From assembly GCA_017960475.1 (NCBI GenBank), contig JAGCZH010000001.1, forward strand, positions 45,795 through 109,794: 64,000 nucleotides of DNA, written 5' to 3'. Every line of letters starts with the position of its first letter. The stretch's first letter is position 1. This DNA is from Bacteroidales bacterium. Lineage in GTDB: Bacteria; Bacteroidota; Bacteroidia; Bacteroidales; P3. Below the pieces are notes generated by a model that worked only from the letters and a program-made list of their open reading frames with translations, had not been told where the DNA came from and did no database searches. Positions 27,741 to 36,000 of the stretch are shown here, one piece after another. The position numbers were made by a program, and so were the translations under genes.

Positions 27741-29327
27741 ATGTCAAAATTACTTTTGCTGGGCGATGAAGCCATAGCCCAAGCCTTTATAGATGCTGGC
27801 GGTAGCGCCATCAACAGCTACCCAGGAACACCCTCAACCCAGATTACCGAATATGTAATCAAGTCGAAAGAAGCCAAAGAGAAAGGTATTGTAGCCAACT
27901 GGTGCGCAAACGAGAAAACAGCCCTCGAGGCATCGATAGGTGTTGCTTACGCTGGCAAACGAGCCATGACATGCATGAAGCATGTGGGTCTCAATGTTTG
28001 CGGCGACCCATTCATGAATGCTGCCATCATCGGAACCAAAGGCGTTATCATAGTCGTTGCTGACGATCCTTCCATGTTCTCAAGCCAGGACGAACAGGAT
28101 AGCCGTTACTACGGACATTGGGCCATGATACCCATGCTCGAGCCCAGCAACCAGCAGGAAGCCTACGACATGGTGTTCTTTGGTTATGAACTCAGTGAGA
28201 AACTTGGAACTCCCATTTTATATCGTATCCCCACCCGTTTGGCTCATAGCCGCGCCGGTGTCGAGCGCAAACCCTCACTGCCACAGAACCCACTCACCAG
28301 CCCCTCTGACCCCAAGAGTTTCGTCCTGCTCCCTGTCAACGCAAAACGTCTCTATCGTGACCTCCTCGACAAACAGCCTGCATTCACAAAAAGCAGCGAG
28401 GAAAGCGGTTTCAACCAATACTATGAAGGCACCGACAAAAGCCGTGGTATCATAACCACCGGAATCGCCTTCAACTACCTGCAAGAGAATTTCCCTGGCG
28501 GCAAATGCCCATACCCTGTCGTCAAAATCACTCAATACCCACTGCCATTCAACATGCTCAACAAGCTCTACGAAGAAGTTGAGGAAATATTGGTTCTCGA
28601 GGATGGACAGCCCTTCGTTGAGGAGCACATCAAAGGCTTCCTTGGCAAAGGTAAACCCGTCCATGGCCGTATTGACGAGACCATCCGCCGCGACGGAGAA
28701 CTTAATGCCGAAAAGGTCGCTAAAGCTCTCGGCATGGACATCGCCAATGGTCCAGCTGTTCCCGAGGTTGTCACCAACCGTCCTCCCGCGCTCTGCGTAG
28801 GTTGCCCCCACATTGACAGTTACGAGGCTGTTGTCGAGGTAATGAAGAAATACCCCAACGGCCGTGTCTTCGGTGACATCGGATGTTATACCCTCGGCTT
28901 CAACATGGGCGCCATCAACACCACCGTTTGCATGGGTGCATCGGTAACCATGGCTAAGGGAGCCTCTGAAATGGGTATCTTCCCCGCCATTGGCGTCATT
29001 GGTGACGGCACTTTTGGCCACAGCGGCATGACTGGCCTGCTCGACTGCGTCAATGAGAAAGCCAACGTTATTATCATGATTCTTGACAACGACATCACCG
29101 CCATGACCGGTGGTCAGCCCTCAAGCGCCAACCAGAAGCTCTTCAACATTTGCAAGGGCCTAGGCGTTGACCCCGACCATATCCGCACCATAGTTCCTCT
29201 CAAGAAAAACCATGATGAGTTTGTGAAGATTCTCGAAGAAGAAATCGCCTACAATGGCGTCAGCGTCATCATTCCTCAGCGTGTATGTATCGTCGAGAAC
29301 AAAAAACGCATCGCAGCAAATAAATAA
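27741..29327 (+). CDS. iorA: Indolepyruvate ferredoxin oxidoreductase, alpha subunit
   Basis: TPP-dependent 2-oxoacid oxidoreductase subunit of 528 residues that oxidises aryl pyruvates (from Trp, Phe, Tyr) to aryl-acetyl-CoA while reducing ferredoxin. The N-terminal pyrimidine-binding domain begins LLGDEAIAQAFIDAGG with SYPGTPST. The C-terminal TPP domain has CVGCPHIDSY, GDIGCYTLG and GDGTFGHSG...DNDITAMTGGQ. Archaeal IorA ends in a two-cluster ferredoxin domain. Here the protein stops after the TPP domain, so electrons must leave by another route; shorter IorA forms are usual in Bacteroidetes. iorB follows after about 90 bases. Confidence 0.92.
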   Translation: MSKLLLLGDEAIAQAFIDAGGSAINSYPGTPSTQITEYVIKSKEAKEKGIVANWCANEKTALEASIGVAYAGKRAMTCMKHVGLNVCGDPFMNAAIIGTKGVIIVVADDPSMFSSQDEQDSRYYGHWAMIPMLEPSNQQEAYDMVFFGYELSEKLGTPILYRIPTRLAHSRAGVERKPSLPQNPLTSPSDPKSFVLLPVNAKRLYRDLLDKQPAFTKSSEESGFNQYYEGTDKSRGIITTGIAFNYLQENFPGGKCPYPVVKITQYPLPFNMLNKLYEEVEEILVLEDGQPFVEEHIKGFLGKGKPVHGRIDETIRRDGELNAEKVAKALGMDIANGPAVPEVVTNRPPALCVGCPHIDSYEAVVEVMKKYPNGRVFGDIGCYTLGFNMGAINTTVCMGASVTMAKGASEMGIFPAIGVIGDGTFGHSGMTGLLDCVNEKANVIIMILDNDITAMTGGQPSSANQKLFNICKGLGVDPDHIRTIVPLKKNHDEFVKILEEEIAYNGVSVIIPQRVCIVENKKRIAANK

Positions 29328-29331
29328 TAAT

Positions 29332-29406
29332 AGTGAATCGTGACAAGTGACGAGTGAATAGAAAGACGGCATCACAAGTCTCCAATCACAAATCACTAAT
29401 CACCCA
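29332..29406. repeat. AGTGAC / GTCACT-type degenerate repeats between iorA and iorB
   Basis: GTGAATCGTGACAAGTGACG, then after a short spacer AATCACAAATCACTAATCAC. The two halves are imperfect inverted copies, so a hairpin between the two cistrons is possible. Similar AGTGACC units occur at 13246-13271. Confidence 0.55.
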
Positions 29407-29418
29407 AAAATAAGAAAA

Positions 29419-29982
29419 ATGAAAAAAGACATCATATTGTGTGGCGTAGGCGGTGACGGCATTGTCTCCGTAGCCAAGATAATAAGCGACGCAGCCCTCA
29501 ACCTGGGTATGAACGTCAAACAAAGTGAAATTCACGGTATGTCACAGCGTGGCGGATCGGTATTCAGCCATCTTCGCATCAGCAGCGAGCCTATCTTTGC
29601 CGATGTCATTCCCGAAGGCAAAGCCGATATCATCCTCAGCTCTGAGCCTATGGAAGCTCTCCGCTACCTGCCATTCCTCGCTGCCGATGGCGTAGTTATC
29701 ACCAACAGCGACCCCTTTATCAATATCACCAACTATCCCGACATTGAGAAGGTGAACGCCGAATTGGCAAAACTGCCCAAATGCGTAAGTTTCAACGCCA
29801 ACGCCATTGCCAAAGAGCTCAACGCCCGTGGCAATATGGTGCTGCTTGGCGCTGCCGCTCCCTATCTTGAGATCGCTTTCGAGGAACTTGAAAAAGCCAT
29901 CAAAGCCATCTTCGGCCGCAAGGGCGATGCCGTTGTCGAAACCAATATCAAAGCTATCCGCGCTGGCCGCGACGCAAAATAA
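29419..29982 (+). CDS. iorB: Indolepyruvate ferredoxin oxidoreductase, beta subunit
   Basis: A 187-residue partner of IorA, homologous to the gamma domain of pyruvate:ferredoxin oxidoreductase. It begins with the expected glycine-rich motif LCGVGGDGIVSVAKII and SEIHGMSQRGGSVFSHLR. The two-gene order iorA-iorB under one promoter is standard. The product is aryl-acetyl-CoA (phenylacetyl, indoleacetyl) in amino acid fermentation or, in reverse, aromatic amino acid synthesis. A bidirectional terminator follows. Confidence 0.93.
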   Translation: MKKDIILCGVGGDGIVSVAKIISDAALNLGMNVKQSEIHGMSQRGGSVFSHLRISSEPIFADVIPEGKADIILSSEPMEALRYLPFLAADGVVITNSDPFINITNYPDIEKVNAELAKLPKCVSFNANAIAKELNARGNMVLLGAAAPYLEIAFEELEKAIKAIFGRKGDAVVETNIKAIRAGRDAK

Positions 29983-30003
29983 TACCAGCGTCAAAAGCTA
30001 TAA

Positions 30004-30036
30004 AAATAGGGAAGTCTGCAAACTTCCCTATTTTTT
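30004..30036. terminator. Bidirectional terminator between iorB and prmC
   Basis: AAATAGGGAAGT (30004-30015), a 6-nt loop, ACTTCCCTATTT (30022-30033), then T residues. On the other strand it also ends in a T run. The hairpin overlaps the prmC stop codon (30028-30030). Confidence 0.9.
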
Positions 30037-30918
30037 ATTCTCCCTTCTCGCCATCACATACCTTTGTCTGCCTCTGAAATCTTTATATATTGAAGGTGTG
30101 AACCCTTTCTGACTTAAAAGAAGCGTCATCTCCTCCCCTAACCTTTCGTTGATTTCAAGCACCAAAAGACCATCCGGTGCCAGATGCGACTGTGCGGTTT
30201 TGACGATAAAACGGTAAAAAAGCAATGGATCGTCGTTGGGCACAAACAGCGCCGATTCTGATTCCCAATCCAACACATTTCGCTGCATATCCTCTTTCTC
30301 ACTCTCCACTATGTAAGGTGGATTGCTGATAATAAGATCGTATGTTTCAAAAACATCCTGTCCATCATCGTTCAAAAGGTCCATCTGCATAAAAGCGACC
30401 TCTACATTGTTGACGATAGCATTATGACGAGCCTTTGCCAATGCACCAGACGAAACATCCACAGCGGAGACCTCGGCTTCAGGCCATCGCTTGGCTATGG
30501 CAATGGCGATACATCCGCTACCCGTGCATAAATCAAGAACCCTACGAGGTGGCTTGTCGGCGAGCTTTTCAAACAGATTCAAAACAATCTCTTCCGTTTC
30601 GGGGCGAGGTATCAGAGTGGTACTGTCAACATCAATGCGACAGTCACAGAAGTCTACATGGCCAATAATATGTTGTATTGGTCGAAACCGTTTCAAGTCC
30701 TCTACTGCCCAATGGAAACGCAGTAGGTCAGACTGGTTCACTGTTTCGTCACGCCGCATCAGCAACTCAGTCTGTCCCCATCCCAAGTATGCCTCGAAGA
30801 GCAAGCGAAGAAACGAGCGTACCTCTCCCTCTCCGTATTGATTATCCAATTCTTTATGGAAGAGGCGTTCCACATCACGGACTCTATTCGACGCAAACCT
30901 CAGCTCTGTTGTATTCAT
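30028..30918 (-). CDS. prmC: Peptide chain release factor N5-glutamine methyltransferase PrmC
   Basis: SAM-dependent enzyme that methylates the GGQ glutamine of release factors. 296 residues from the ATG at 30918 (MNTTELRFASNRV). The open frame extends 60 codons further upstream, but that part only overlaps the RNase H gene and does not resemble the family. An N-terminal helical domain is followed by the SAM motif DLCTGSGCIAIAIAK and the catalytic ISNPPY motif. The start lies 10 bases after the rnhA stop, so the two are probably co-transcribed. Confidence 0.93.
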   Translation of the reverse strand: MNTTELRFASNRVRDVERLFHKELDNQYGEGEVRSFLRLLFEAYLGWGQTELLMRRDETVNQSDLLRFHWAVEDLKRFRPIQHIIGHVDFCDCRIDVDSTTLIPRPETEEIVLNLFEKLADKPPRRVLDLCTGSGCIAIAIAKRWPEAEVSAVDVSSGALAKARHNAIVNNVEVAFMQMDLLNDDGQDVFETYDLIISNPPYIVESEKEDMQRNVLDWESESALFVPNDDPLLFYRFIVKTAQSHLAPDGLLVLEINERLGEEMTLLLSQKGFTPSIYKDFRGRQRYVMARRENKK

Positions 30919-30928
30919 CCCAATACTG

Positions 30929-31597
30929 TTATTTTCTTCCAAAATCGGCGGGTATCTCACCCCAATGGTCGGTGTCCCATTTGCGTATCTCGGTGGTATA
31001 CCTGTTATTGTGCAGCCATGCTTCCGCTCGACGGATGATATCGTATAGATTTGCCGTATCGGGTGTGAGGGGCAACTTTGTGCGGCATTGTTTAGCACGC
31101 ACCCAGTTGATGGCGTTGACTGAATCGGAATAAAGGATCTGGCTCATCTTGTTTTTCTTCAGATATGCCAAACCATGCACTATGGCAAGGAATTCCCCTA
31201 TGTTGTTGGTTCCAACGGGAGCCTTGAAATGAAACAGTTGTGTGCGGCTTGCAACATACACCCCTTGGTATTCCATTATTCCCGGATTACCACTGCAGGC
31301 AGCGTCGACGGCGATGGCGTCGAGCACTGGTTTAGGGCCTGCGACATCTGGACGTATCGCTGTCATGCCTTGTTCATCAACAGTGAGCAAAGTCTCGCCC
31401 TTGGTCTGTTTCTCAATCACAGAAGCGGCAAGTTCAGGACCGATACGGAGAGCTTGTTCGGCAAGTGAGCGGCTCTCGTAGGATTTGTATTTTGCCCCTG
31501 CGACACCCTTTATCTGTTTCTCGCATTCTGCCCAACTGTCGTATATGCCGGGATTATTACCCTGCCATACAACATAGTATTTAACCTTTTTCGCCAT
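30929..31597 (-). CDS. Ribonuclease H with N-terminal viroplasmin domain
   Basis: A 222-residue two-domain protein. Residues 1-50 form a viroplasmin/caulimovirus VI-type RNA-DNA hybrid-binding domain (KYYVVWQGNNPGIYDSWAECEKQIKGV). Residues about 80-222 are RNase H1 with the acidic residues in VDAACSGNPG (Asp), NIGEFLAIV (Glu), LYSDSVNAI (Asp) and a C-terminal PADFG Asp. It cuts RNA in RNA-DNA hybrids. The same architecture is known in eukaryotic RNase H1 and many Bacteroidetes. Upstream of prmC in the same transcript. Confidence 0.93.
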   Translation of the reverse strand: MAKKVKYYVVWQGNNPGIYDSWAECEKQIKGVAGAKYKSYESRSLAEQALRIGPELAASVIEKQTKGETLLTVDEQGMTAIRPDVAGPKPVLDAIAVDAACSGNPGIMEYQGVYVASRTQLFHFKAPVGTNNIGEFLAIVHGLAYLKKNKMSQILYSDSVNAINWVRAKQCRTKLPLTPDTANLYDIIRRAEAWLHNNRYTTEIRKWDTDHWGEIPADFGRK

Positions 31598-31610
31598 AGT
31601 TATTCTTTAG

Positions 31611-31650
31611 AAAAAAGAGCGGCTGCATAATCACACAACCGCTCTTTTCT
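31611..31650 (-). terminator. Terminator of the rplM-rpsI-rpsB-tsf operon
   Basis: Stem AAAAGAGCGG (31613-31622) with CCGCTCTTTT (31639-31648) and a 16-nt loop. A T run follows on the - strand. It lies 21 bases past the tsf stop. Confidence 0.9.
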
Positions 31651-31670
31651 ATCAATAGTATTCAGAGATC

Positions 31671-32660
31671 TTATGCGCCAAGTTCAAGACGTTTGAAACC
31701 TGTGCATTTCAACTCTTTATCGGTACGAGCGATGAAATCCTTCACGCTAACCTTGCTTTCCATGATATATTCCTGATTCATCAGGGTGCTTTCCTGGAAG
31801 AACTTGTTCAGACGACCTTTGGCAATGCCTTCAATCTTGGCCTCGGGCAGAGAAGCAAGAGCCTCGGCTCCAACTTTCTCGATGATTTCGCGAGCCTGTT
31901 TGGCTTGCTCTTCGGTAATCCAACCCTTTGCCATGTTTGAGTTGATATGGTCATCGCTGTCGACGTGAGCAGGATTGATACCGGCTTTCTTCAGAGCAGC
32001 CTCAACGGCCTTGTGAGCCAGCTCCTCTTTGGTCTTCTCGCGGTACACATTGAGCTCGCTGTCGATAACGCTCTGAGGAACGCTCTGTTCGTCGAGAGCC
32101 ACAGGGCGCATAGCGACAACCTGCATAGCTACATTGTGTCCAACCTCGTCGTAACCAGCCTTGTTCATTCCAACGATGGAAGCCATGCGGTTACCAGGAT
32201 GGATATAAGCATATACGGCCTCAGCCTCGACAGCCTCGAAGTGAGCAAGCTCAATCTTCTCGCCGATCTTGGCAATCTGGTCGGTGATGCTATCGCTCAC
32301 TTTGCGGCCAGCAAGGTCCATATTGAGGACTTCGTCTTTTGTCGTGAGGTGAGCAGCCATGGCGGTGTCAAGAATAGAAGTGGTGAAAGCCACAAAGTCG
32401 GCGTTGGTAGCAACGAAGTCGGTCTCGCAGCTGAGCATGATGACAGCACCGTATTTTCCAGTGCTCTTTGCCAGTACACAACCCTCGTTAGCGTCGCGGT
32501 CAGCGCGTTTGGCGGCCATTTTTTGACCCTTCTGGCGAAGCAGTTCAATAGCTTTCTGTACGTCGCCGTCGCATTCAACGAGAGCCTTCTTGCAGTCCAT
32601 CATACCTACGCCAGTCAATTGACGCAGTTCATTAACCTGTTTTGCTGTGATATTTGCCAT
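31671..32660 (-). CDS. tsf: Elongation factor Ts
   Basis: Nucleotide exchange factor for EF-Tu, 329 residues. The N-terminal UBA-like domain (NELRQLTGVGMMDCKKAL) and the conserved TDFVATNADF motif that contacts EF-Tu are present, followed by the two core subdomains. Last gene of the rplM-rpsI-rpsB-tsf unit, 21 bases after rpsB, with a terminator immediately downstream. Confidence 0.97.
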   Translation of the reverse strand: MANITAKQVNELRQLTGVGMMDCKKALVECDGDVQKAIELLRQKGQKMAAKRADRDANEGCVLAKSTGKYGAVIMLSCETDFVATNADFVAFTTSILDTAMAAHLTTKDEVLNMDLAGRKVSDSITDQIAKIGEKIELAHFEAVEAEAVYAYIHPGNRMASIVGMNKAGYDEVGHNVAMQVVAMRPVALDEQSVPQSVIDSELNVYREKTKEELAHKAVEAALKKAGINPAHVDSDDHINSNMAKGWITEEQAKQAREIIEKVGAEALASLPEAKIEGIAKGRLNKFFQESTLMNQEYIMESKVSVKDFIARTDKELKCTGFKRLELGA

Positions 32661-32681
32661 GATAAGTTGTAAGCTAAAAAA

Positions 32682-33512
32682 TTACTGATTGTTGGTGGGT
32701 GTGCTTTTTCTTCTTGGACGACGGGGACGAGCCTCTTCCTGAGCTTCGTTCTTGGTCTCTTCCTCAACGACCTCAACGTTATCCTCTGCAGCTTCTTCCT
32801 CGACATTATTGTTTTCCTTGTCGAGCATGCGTTCGTTGAGACCTTCCTGAATAGCCTCAACCATATATTTCAGGATAGCGGCGATCGACTTCGAAGCATC
32901 ATCGTTGGCAGGAATCGGGAAGTCGATAAGGTCGGGATTGGTGTTGGTGTCAACCAAAGCGAAAGTGGGGATGTTCAAACGGCGAGCCTCAGCGACAGCA
33001 ATGTGCTCCTTGTTGATATCGATAACGAAGAGAGCGCTGGGGAGACGGGTGAGGTCTGCGATGCTGCCAAGGTTCTTGTCGAGCTTGGCGCGTTCACGCT
33101 GCACCTGGAGACGTTCACGTTTGGAGATATTGTTGAAATCCTTGTCGTGCATCATCTGGTCAAGGGCGTTCATTTTTTTGACGGCCTTGCGGATTGTGGT
33201 GAAGTTGGTAAGCATACCACCAGGCCAACGTTCGGTGACGAAAGGCATATCTACTGTCTTAACCATTTCGGCGACGACATCCTTAGCCTGTTTTTTGGTG
33301 GCAACGAAAAGGACCTTTTTGCCAGAGCGGGCGATTTGTTTCAGAGCGTTGGCAGCTTCTTCAGCCTTGGCAATGGTTTTCTGAAGGTCGATAACGTGAA
33401 TACCGTTGTGCTCCTTGAAGATGTAGGGAGCCATCTTGGGATTCCATTTTCTTTTGAGGTGGCCAAAGTGGCAACCAGCATCGAGGAGTTCCTCAAATTT
33501 CAATTCTGTCAT
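32682..33512 (-). CDS. rpsB: 30S ribosomal protein S2
   Basis: S2 family protein, 276 residues. The start MTELKFEELLDAGCHFGHLKRKWNPKMAPYIF contains the usual GxHxGH region. IHVIDLQKT, VTERWPGGMLTNF and ALVDTNTNPDLIDFPIPANDD are typical. The C terminus is extended by about 45 residues: an acidic stretch (NNVEEEAAEDNVEVVEEE) and then a basic RPRRPRRK tail. Such tails occur in Bacteroidetes S2. The 152-base gap between rpsI and rpsB holds inverted GC-rich segments near 33560-33620 and no gene. Confidence 0.97.
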   Translation of the reverse strand: MTELKFEELLDAGCHFGHLKRKWNPKMAPYIFKEHNGIHVIDLQKTIAKAEEAANALKQIARSGKKVLFVATKKQAKDVVAEMVKTVDMPFVTERWPGGMLTNFTTIRKAVKKMNALDQMMHDKDFNNISKRERLQVQRERAKLDKNLGSIADLTRLPSALFVIDINKEHIAVAEARRLNIPTFALVDTNTNPDLIDFPIPANDDASKSIAAILKYMVEAIQEGLNERMLDKENNNVEEEAAEDNVEVVEEETKNEAQEEARPRRPRRKSTPTNNQ

Positions 33513-33664
33513 TGTTTACTTTCCTTATTTTTAATTTTCGCCAACCAAAGGGCAGTCCTTTAGGCCGCGTTTTTCGGCTTTACTATGCAGCGCGAACTGT
33601 CAACGCGACGGAGCATCCCAATGGTTTGGATACTAAACTTGTTTTTATTGTTCGCAGCTGAAGA

Positions 33665-34054
33665 CTAACGTTTGCTGAACTGGAAGCGTTTACGAGCCTT
33701 GGGCTGACCGGGTTTCTTACGCTCAACCATACGTGGGTCACGCATAAGAAGGCTTTTTGCTTTCAGAGCGGGACGATCCTCGGCATTGTTCTCGCAGAGA
33801 GCGCGGGCAATAGCCATACGGAGAGCCTCGGCCTGACCGGTGATTCCGCCACCGTCGAGGTTAGCCTTGACATCCCATTTACCTTCAGCGTCAACAATCT
33901 GGAAAGCCTGATTGACGATGAACTGTAGGGGACCTGTGGGGAAATATTCTTTATAATCTCTGTTGTTGACGGTGATTTTTCCACTGCCGGGTTTCATATA
34001 AACGCGTGCAACAGCGGTTTTTCTTCTACCTATAGTGTTGATTACTTGCTCCAT
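33665..34054 (-). CDS. rpsI: 30S ribosomal protein S9
   Basis: S9, 129 residues, starting MEQVINTIGRRKTAVARVYMKPG and ending KARKRFQFSKR, the basic tail that reaches the P-site tRNA anticodon. GGGITGQAEALRMAIARAL is the family signature. It lies 5 bases downstream of rplM, the conserved rplM-rpsI pair. Confidence 0.97.
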   Translation of the reverse strand: MEQVINTIGRRKTAVARVYMKPGSGKITVNNRDYKEYFPTGPLQFIVNQAFQIVDAEGKWDVKANLDGGGITGQAEALRMAIARALCENNAEDRPALKAKSLLMRDPRMVERKKPGQPKARKRFQFSKR

Positions 34055-34059
34055 TGTTA

Positions 34060-34515
34060 TTATCTTATATCGTTAATGTTGATAACTTTAGGATTCTGAC
34101 CCTGGTGCGGGTGCTCGCTTCCAGCATAGACGTAGAGGTTGCGATAGAGAGCGTCTCCGAGTCTGTTTTTGGGAAGCATACCGCGAATGGCGTGTTCAAG
34201 GACGCGCTCGGGATGGGTGGCAAGCACCTTTGCAGGAGTGGTCTCTCTCTGGCCGCCGGGGTAGCCTGTGTAGCGCTGATAAATCTTGTCGGTCATTTTC
34301 TTACCCGTGAAAACAACTTTCTCAGCATTGATAATGATAACATTGTCACCGCAGTCAACATGCGGAGTGAAGCAAGGCTTTGTTTTGCCTCTGAGGATGT
34401 TGGCAACACGAGTGGCCAAACGTCCTACGGTTTGGTTTTCTGCATCGACAAGAACCCACTCTTTCTTTACAGTGTTCTTGTTGGCGGAAATGGTCTTGTA
34501 ACTTAATGTACTCAT
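34060..34515 (-). CDS. rplM: 50S ribosomal protein L13
   Basis: L13, 151 residues. Landmarks are WVLVDAENQTVGRLATRVA, KTKPCFTPHVDCGDNVIIINAEKV, YPGGQRETTPAKVLATHPERVLEHAIRGMLPKNRLG and a C-terminal YAGSEHPHQGQNP. First gene of a four-gene translation operon. A full promoter at 34705-34736 and a structured leader of about 190 bases precede it, which suggests autogenous control. Confidence 0.97.
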   Translation of the reverse strand: MSTLSYKTISANKNTVKKEWVLVDAENQTVGRLATRVANILRGKTKPCFTPHVDCGDNVIIINAEKVVFTGKKMTDKIYQRYTGYPGGQRETTPAKVLATHPERVLEHAIRGMLPKNRLGDALYRNLYVYAGSEHPHQGQNPKVININDIR

Positions 34516-34704
34516 TTTAATTTTACGATGATGTTCATTTTTTTGTTTGCCGGCATCATGAAATCATGGTGCCCGATTCCTTTTTTTTCTCTGATTTCAA
34601 GGTTTACACTAGGGCTGACGGATAACCATAGTACACTCCTATCCCTCTGAAGCAGAGGATATTGAACGGGTAATCATCTCCTCCGACAACATTTTAAGAG
34701 GTTG
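34516..34704 (-). promoter_or_regulatory. Structured 5' leader of rplM
   Basis: Between the promoter and the ATG the - strand transcript can form at least two hairpins: CCTCTG-CTT-CAGAGG (34644-34658) and one pairing GGCACCATGA with CATGATGCC (34552-34573). An L13 leader motif has been proposed for Bacteroidia in the ribosomal-leader literature. Whether this region fits that model was not tested. Confidence 0.5.
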
Positions 34705-34736
34705 CAAAATTACATACTATTTTGAAACTGACCAAA
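34705..34736 (-). promoter_or_regulatory. Promoter of the rplM operon
   Basis: On the - strand: TTTG, a 20-base spacer, TAATTTTG, matching the Bacteroidetes primary sigma factor consensus. Confidence 0.8.
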
Positions 34737-34765
34737 TTTATTTGTTCATTTCTTTTGAAAAAATG

Positions 34766-35968
34766 TTAATAATTTTTCTGAAGACAACAAATAAATCCAG
34801 TCTTTTTTGTGCCTATTGTTGTGGCAATGACAAACAGGTCGCCTCCTTCTTTCAGCCTCAATTGTCTCTGCAGGTCGGCAGCAGCCACGGGGTAGTTGCG
34901 TGTGACCACATGCGCCTTCCCGTCGGGAATCAATCTCTTCACCTCCTTGCTATTGAGACAGGTCTCCACAATTACGCCGAATGTGCGACCTGGAAAATTT
35001 TGAAGAAGGCTGTCGCTCGTGTAGAGGTGTGTGTTACGAGCCAGCTTCTCCACCCCTTCTCTCTGGCTCAGCAGTTTGAAGGGTCCGGCTTTCATCAGCG
35101 CGGCATTGGGTTCATATAGGTATTTTTTCACATCGGCGGCATAGGCAACCTTCGCCTGTGTTTCCTCTTGGCGGGTGAAGACAAGGTCGTCCACCACGTC
35201 ATGATGCATGTGGTGGCAGTGTATGCGCGGCTCGTCATCACTATGGCCGCAGACAAAAACCAGCTCTTTACATTCGTTTTTGACCGCAACCACATATACG
35301 TCGCCGACATTGACCAACTGCTCTATACCTTTGTCAATGTCCATCATTGGCGACGCCTTGACCACCAGAAAGTCGCAGCGTTCCGCAAGAAGTTCCCTGT
35401 GCTCCAAAATATTGGGCGTACAGTCCTCGAATGCCGCCACCTTCTTACCATGAGTGTCTCTACGTGCAGGATCGACATATATAATATCGTATCTCTGTCC
35501 GCTGTCGCGCAGCCATTCTATTCCGTCGCCGCAATGCACAGTTACGTTGGACAGCCCAAGGGCGTTGGTGTTATGTTCCATCCGTTGGCAAAGACCGGCG
35601 TCGCATTCCACATAATCGACATCTGAGTCCAGTGTCTTTGCGAAGGCGATACTGTCTATACCCATTCCACCTGTCAAATCGGCGATATTCAAACGACGTC
35701 CATTTCCGAACAGATTTTGAAAGACTTCCGCCTTGTGAACGGCCGCGTCCTCCGACGAGCTCTGTTCCCTGTTCAGCCGCGGCGGATACAGGAAACCCTC
35801 ACAGCCTGCAAGCGTCGGCCATTTAGCCGACGCTTGCCTCTGTCCTTCTATCTGCTGTGCCACCATAGTCATATCCACATCGGGATATTTTTTCTGTTGC
35901 AGCAGCAGTTTCAGCGGATCTTCGTCCCTATGTTCACGGACGAATTCTATAATTCTCTCAAAATTCAA
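34766..35968 (-). CDS. Class I SAM methyltransferase with THUMP-like domain
   Basis: A 400-residue putative RNA-modifying methyltransferase. The central Rossmann domain has IADLTGGMGIDSIAFAK (SAM loop) and YVDPARRD (catalytic Asp-Pro motif), with a DFLVVKASPMMDIDKG segment after it. The C-terminal region (about residues 320-390) matches the THUMP-like domain that follows this methyltransferase type. The substrate is unknown, probably an RNA base. It is transcribed on the - strand, upstream of the rplM operon and downstream of the nucleotidyltransferase gene. Confidence 0.85.
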   Translation of the reverse strand: MNFERIIEFVREHRDEDPLKLLLQQKKYPDVDMTMVAQQIEGQRQASAKWPTLAGCEGFLYPPRLNREQSSSEDAAVHKAEVFQNLFGNGRRLNIADLTGGMGIDSIAFAKTLDSDVDYVECDAGLCQRMEHNTNALGLSNVTVHCGDGIEWLRDSGQRYDIIYVDPARRDTHGKKVAAFEDCTPNILEHRELLAERCDFLVVKASPMMDIDKGIEQLVNVGDVYVVAVKNECKELVFVCGHSDDEPRIHCHHMHHDVVDDLVFTRQEETQAKVAYAADVKKYLYEPNAALMKAGPFKLLSQREGVEKLARNTHLYTSDSLLQNFPGRTFGVIVETCLNSKEVKRLIPDGKAHVVTRNYPVAAADLQRQLRLKEGGDLFVIATTIGTKKTGFICCLQKNY

Positions 35969-36000
35969 AATTCTAAATTCTAAATTCTCAATTCAAAATT
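35957..36000. repeat. AATTC-type low-complexity microsatellite
   Basis: Tandem 8-9 bp units AAAATTCA / TAAATTCT between two genes. Similar AATTGAAAATT stretches occur near 2385-2417, 13236 and 26322. Confidence 0.7.

Noticed and set aside
28275..29021. 248-codon open frame antisense to iorA
   Set aside because: It is the shadow of a well-supported TPP enzyme; the biased codon use of the real gene removes stops from the opposite strand. No family motif.
30919..31098. 60-codon N-terminal extension of PrmC
   Set aside because: It overlaps the RNase H gene, resembles nothing in the family, and the internal ATG at 30918 sits correctly 10 bases after the upstream stop.
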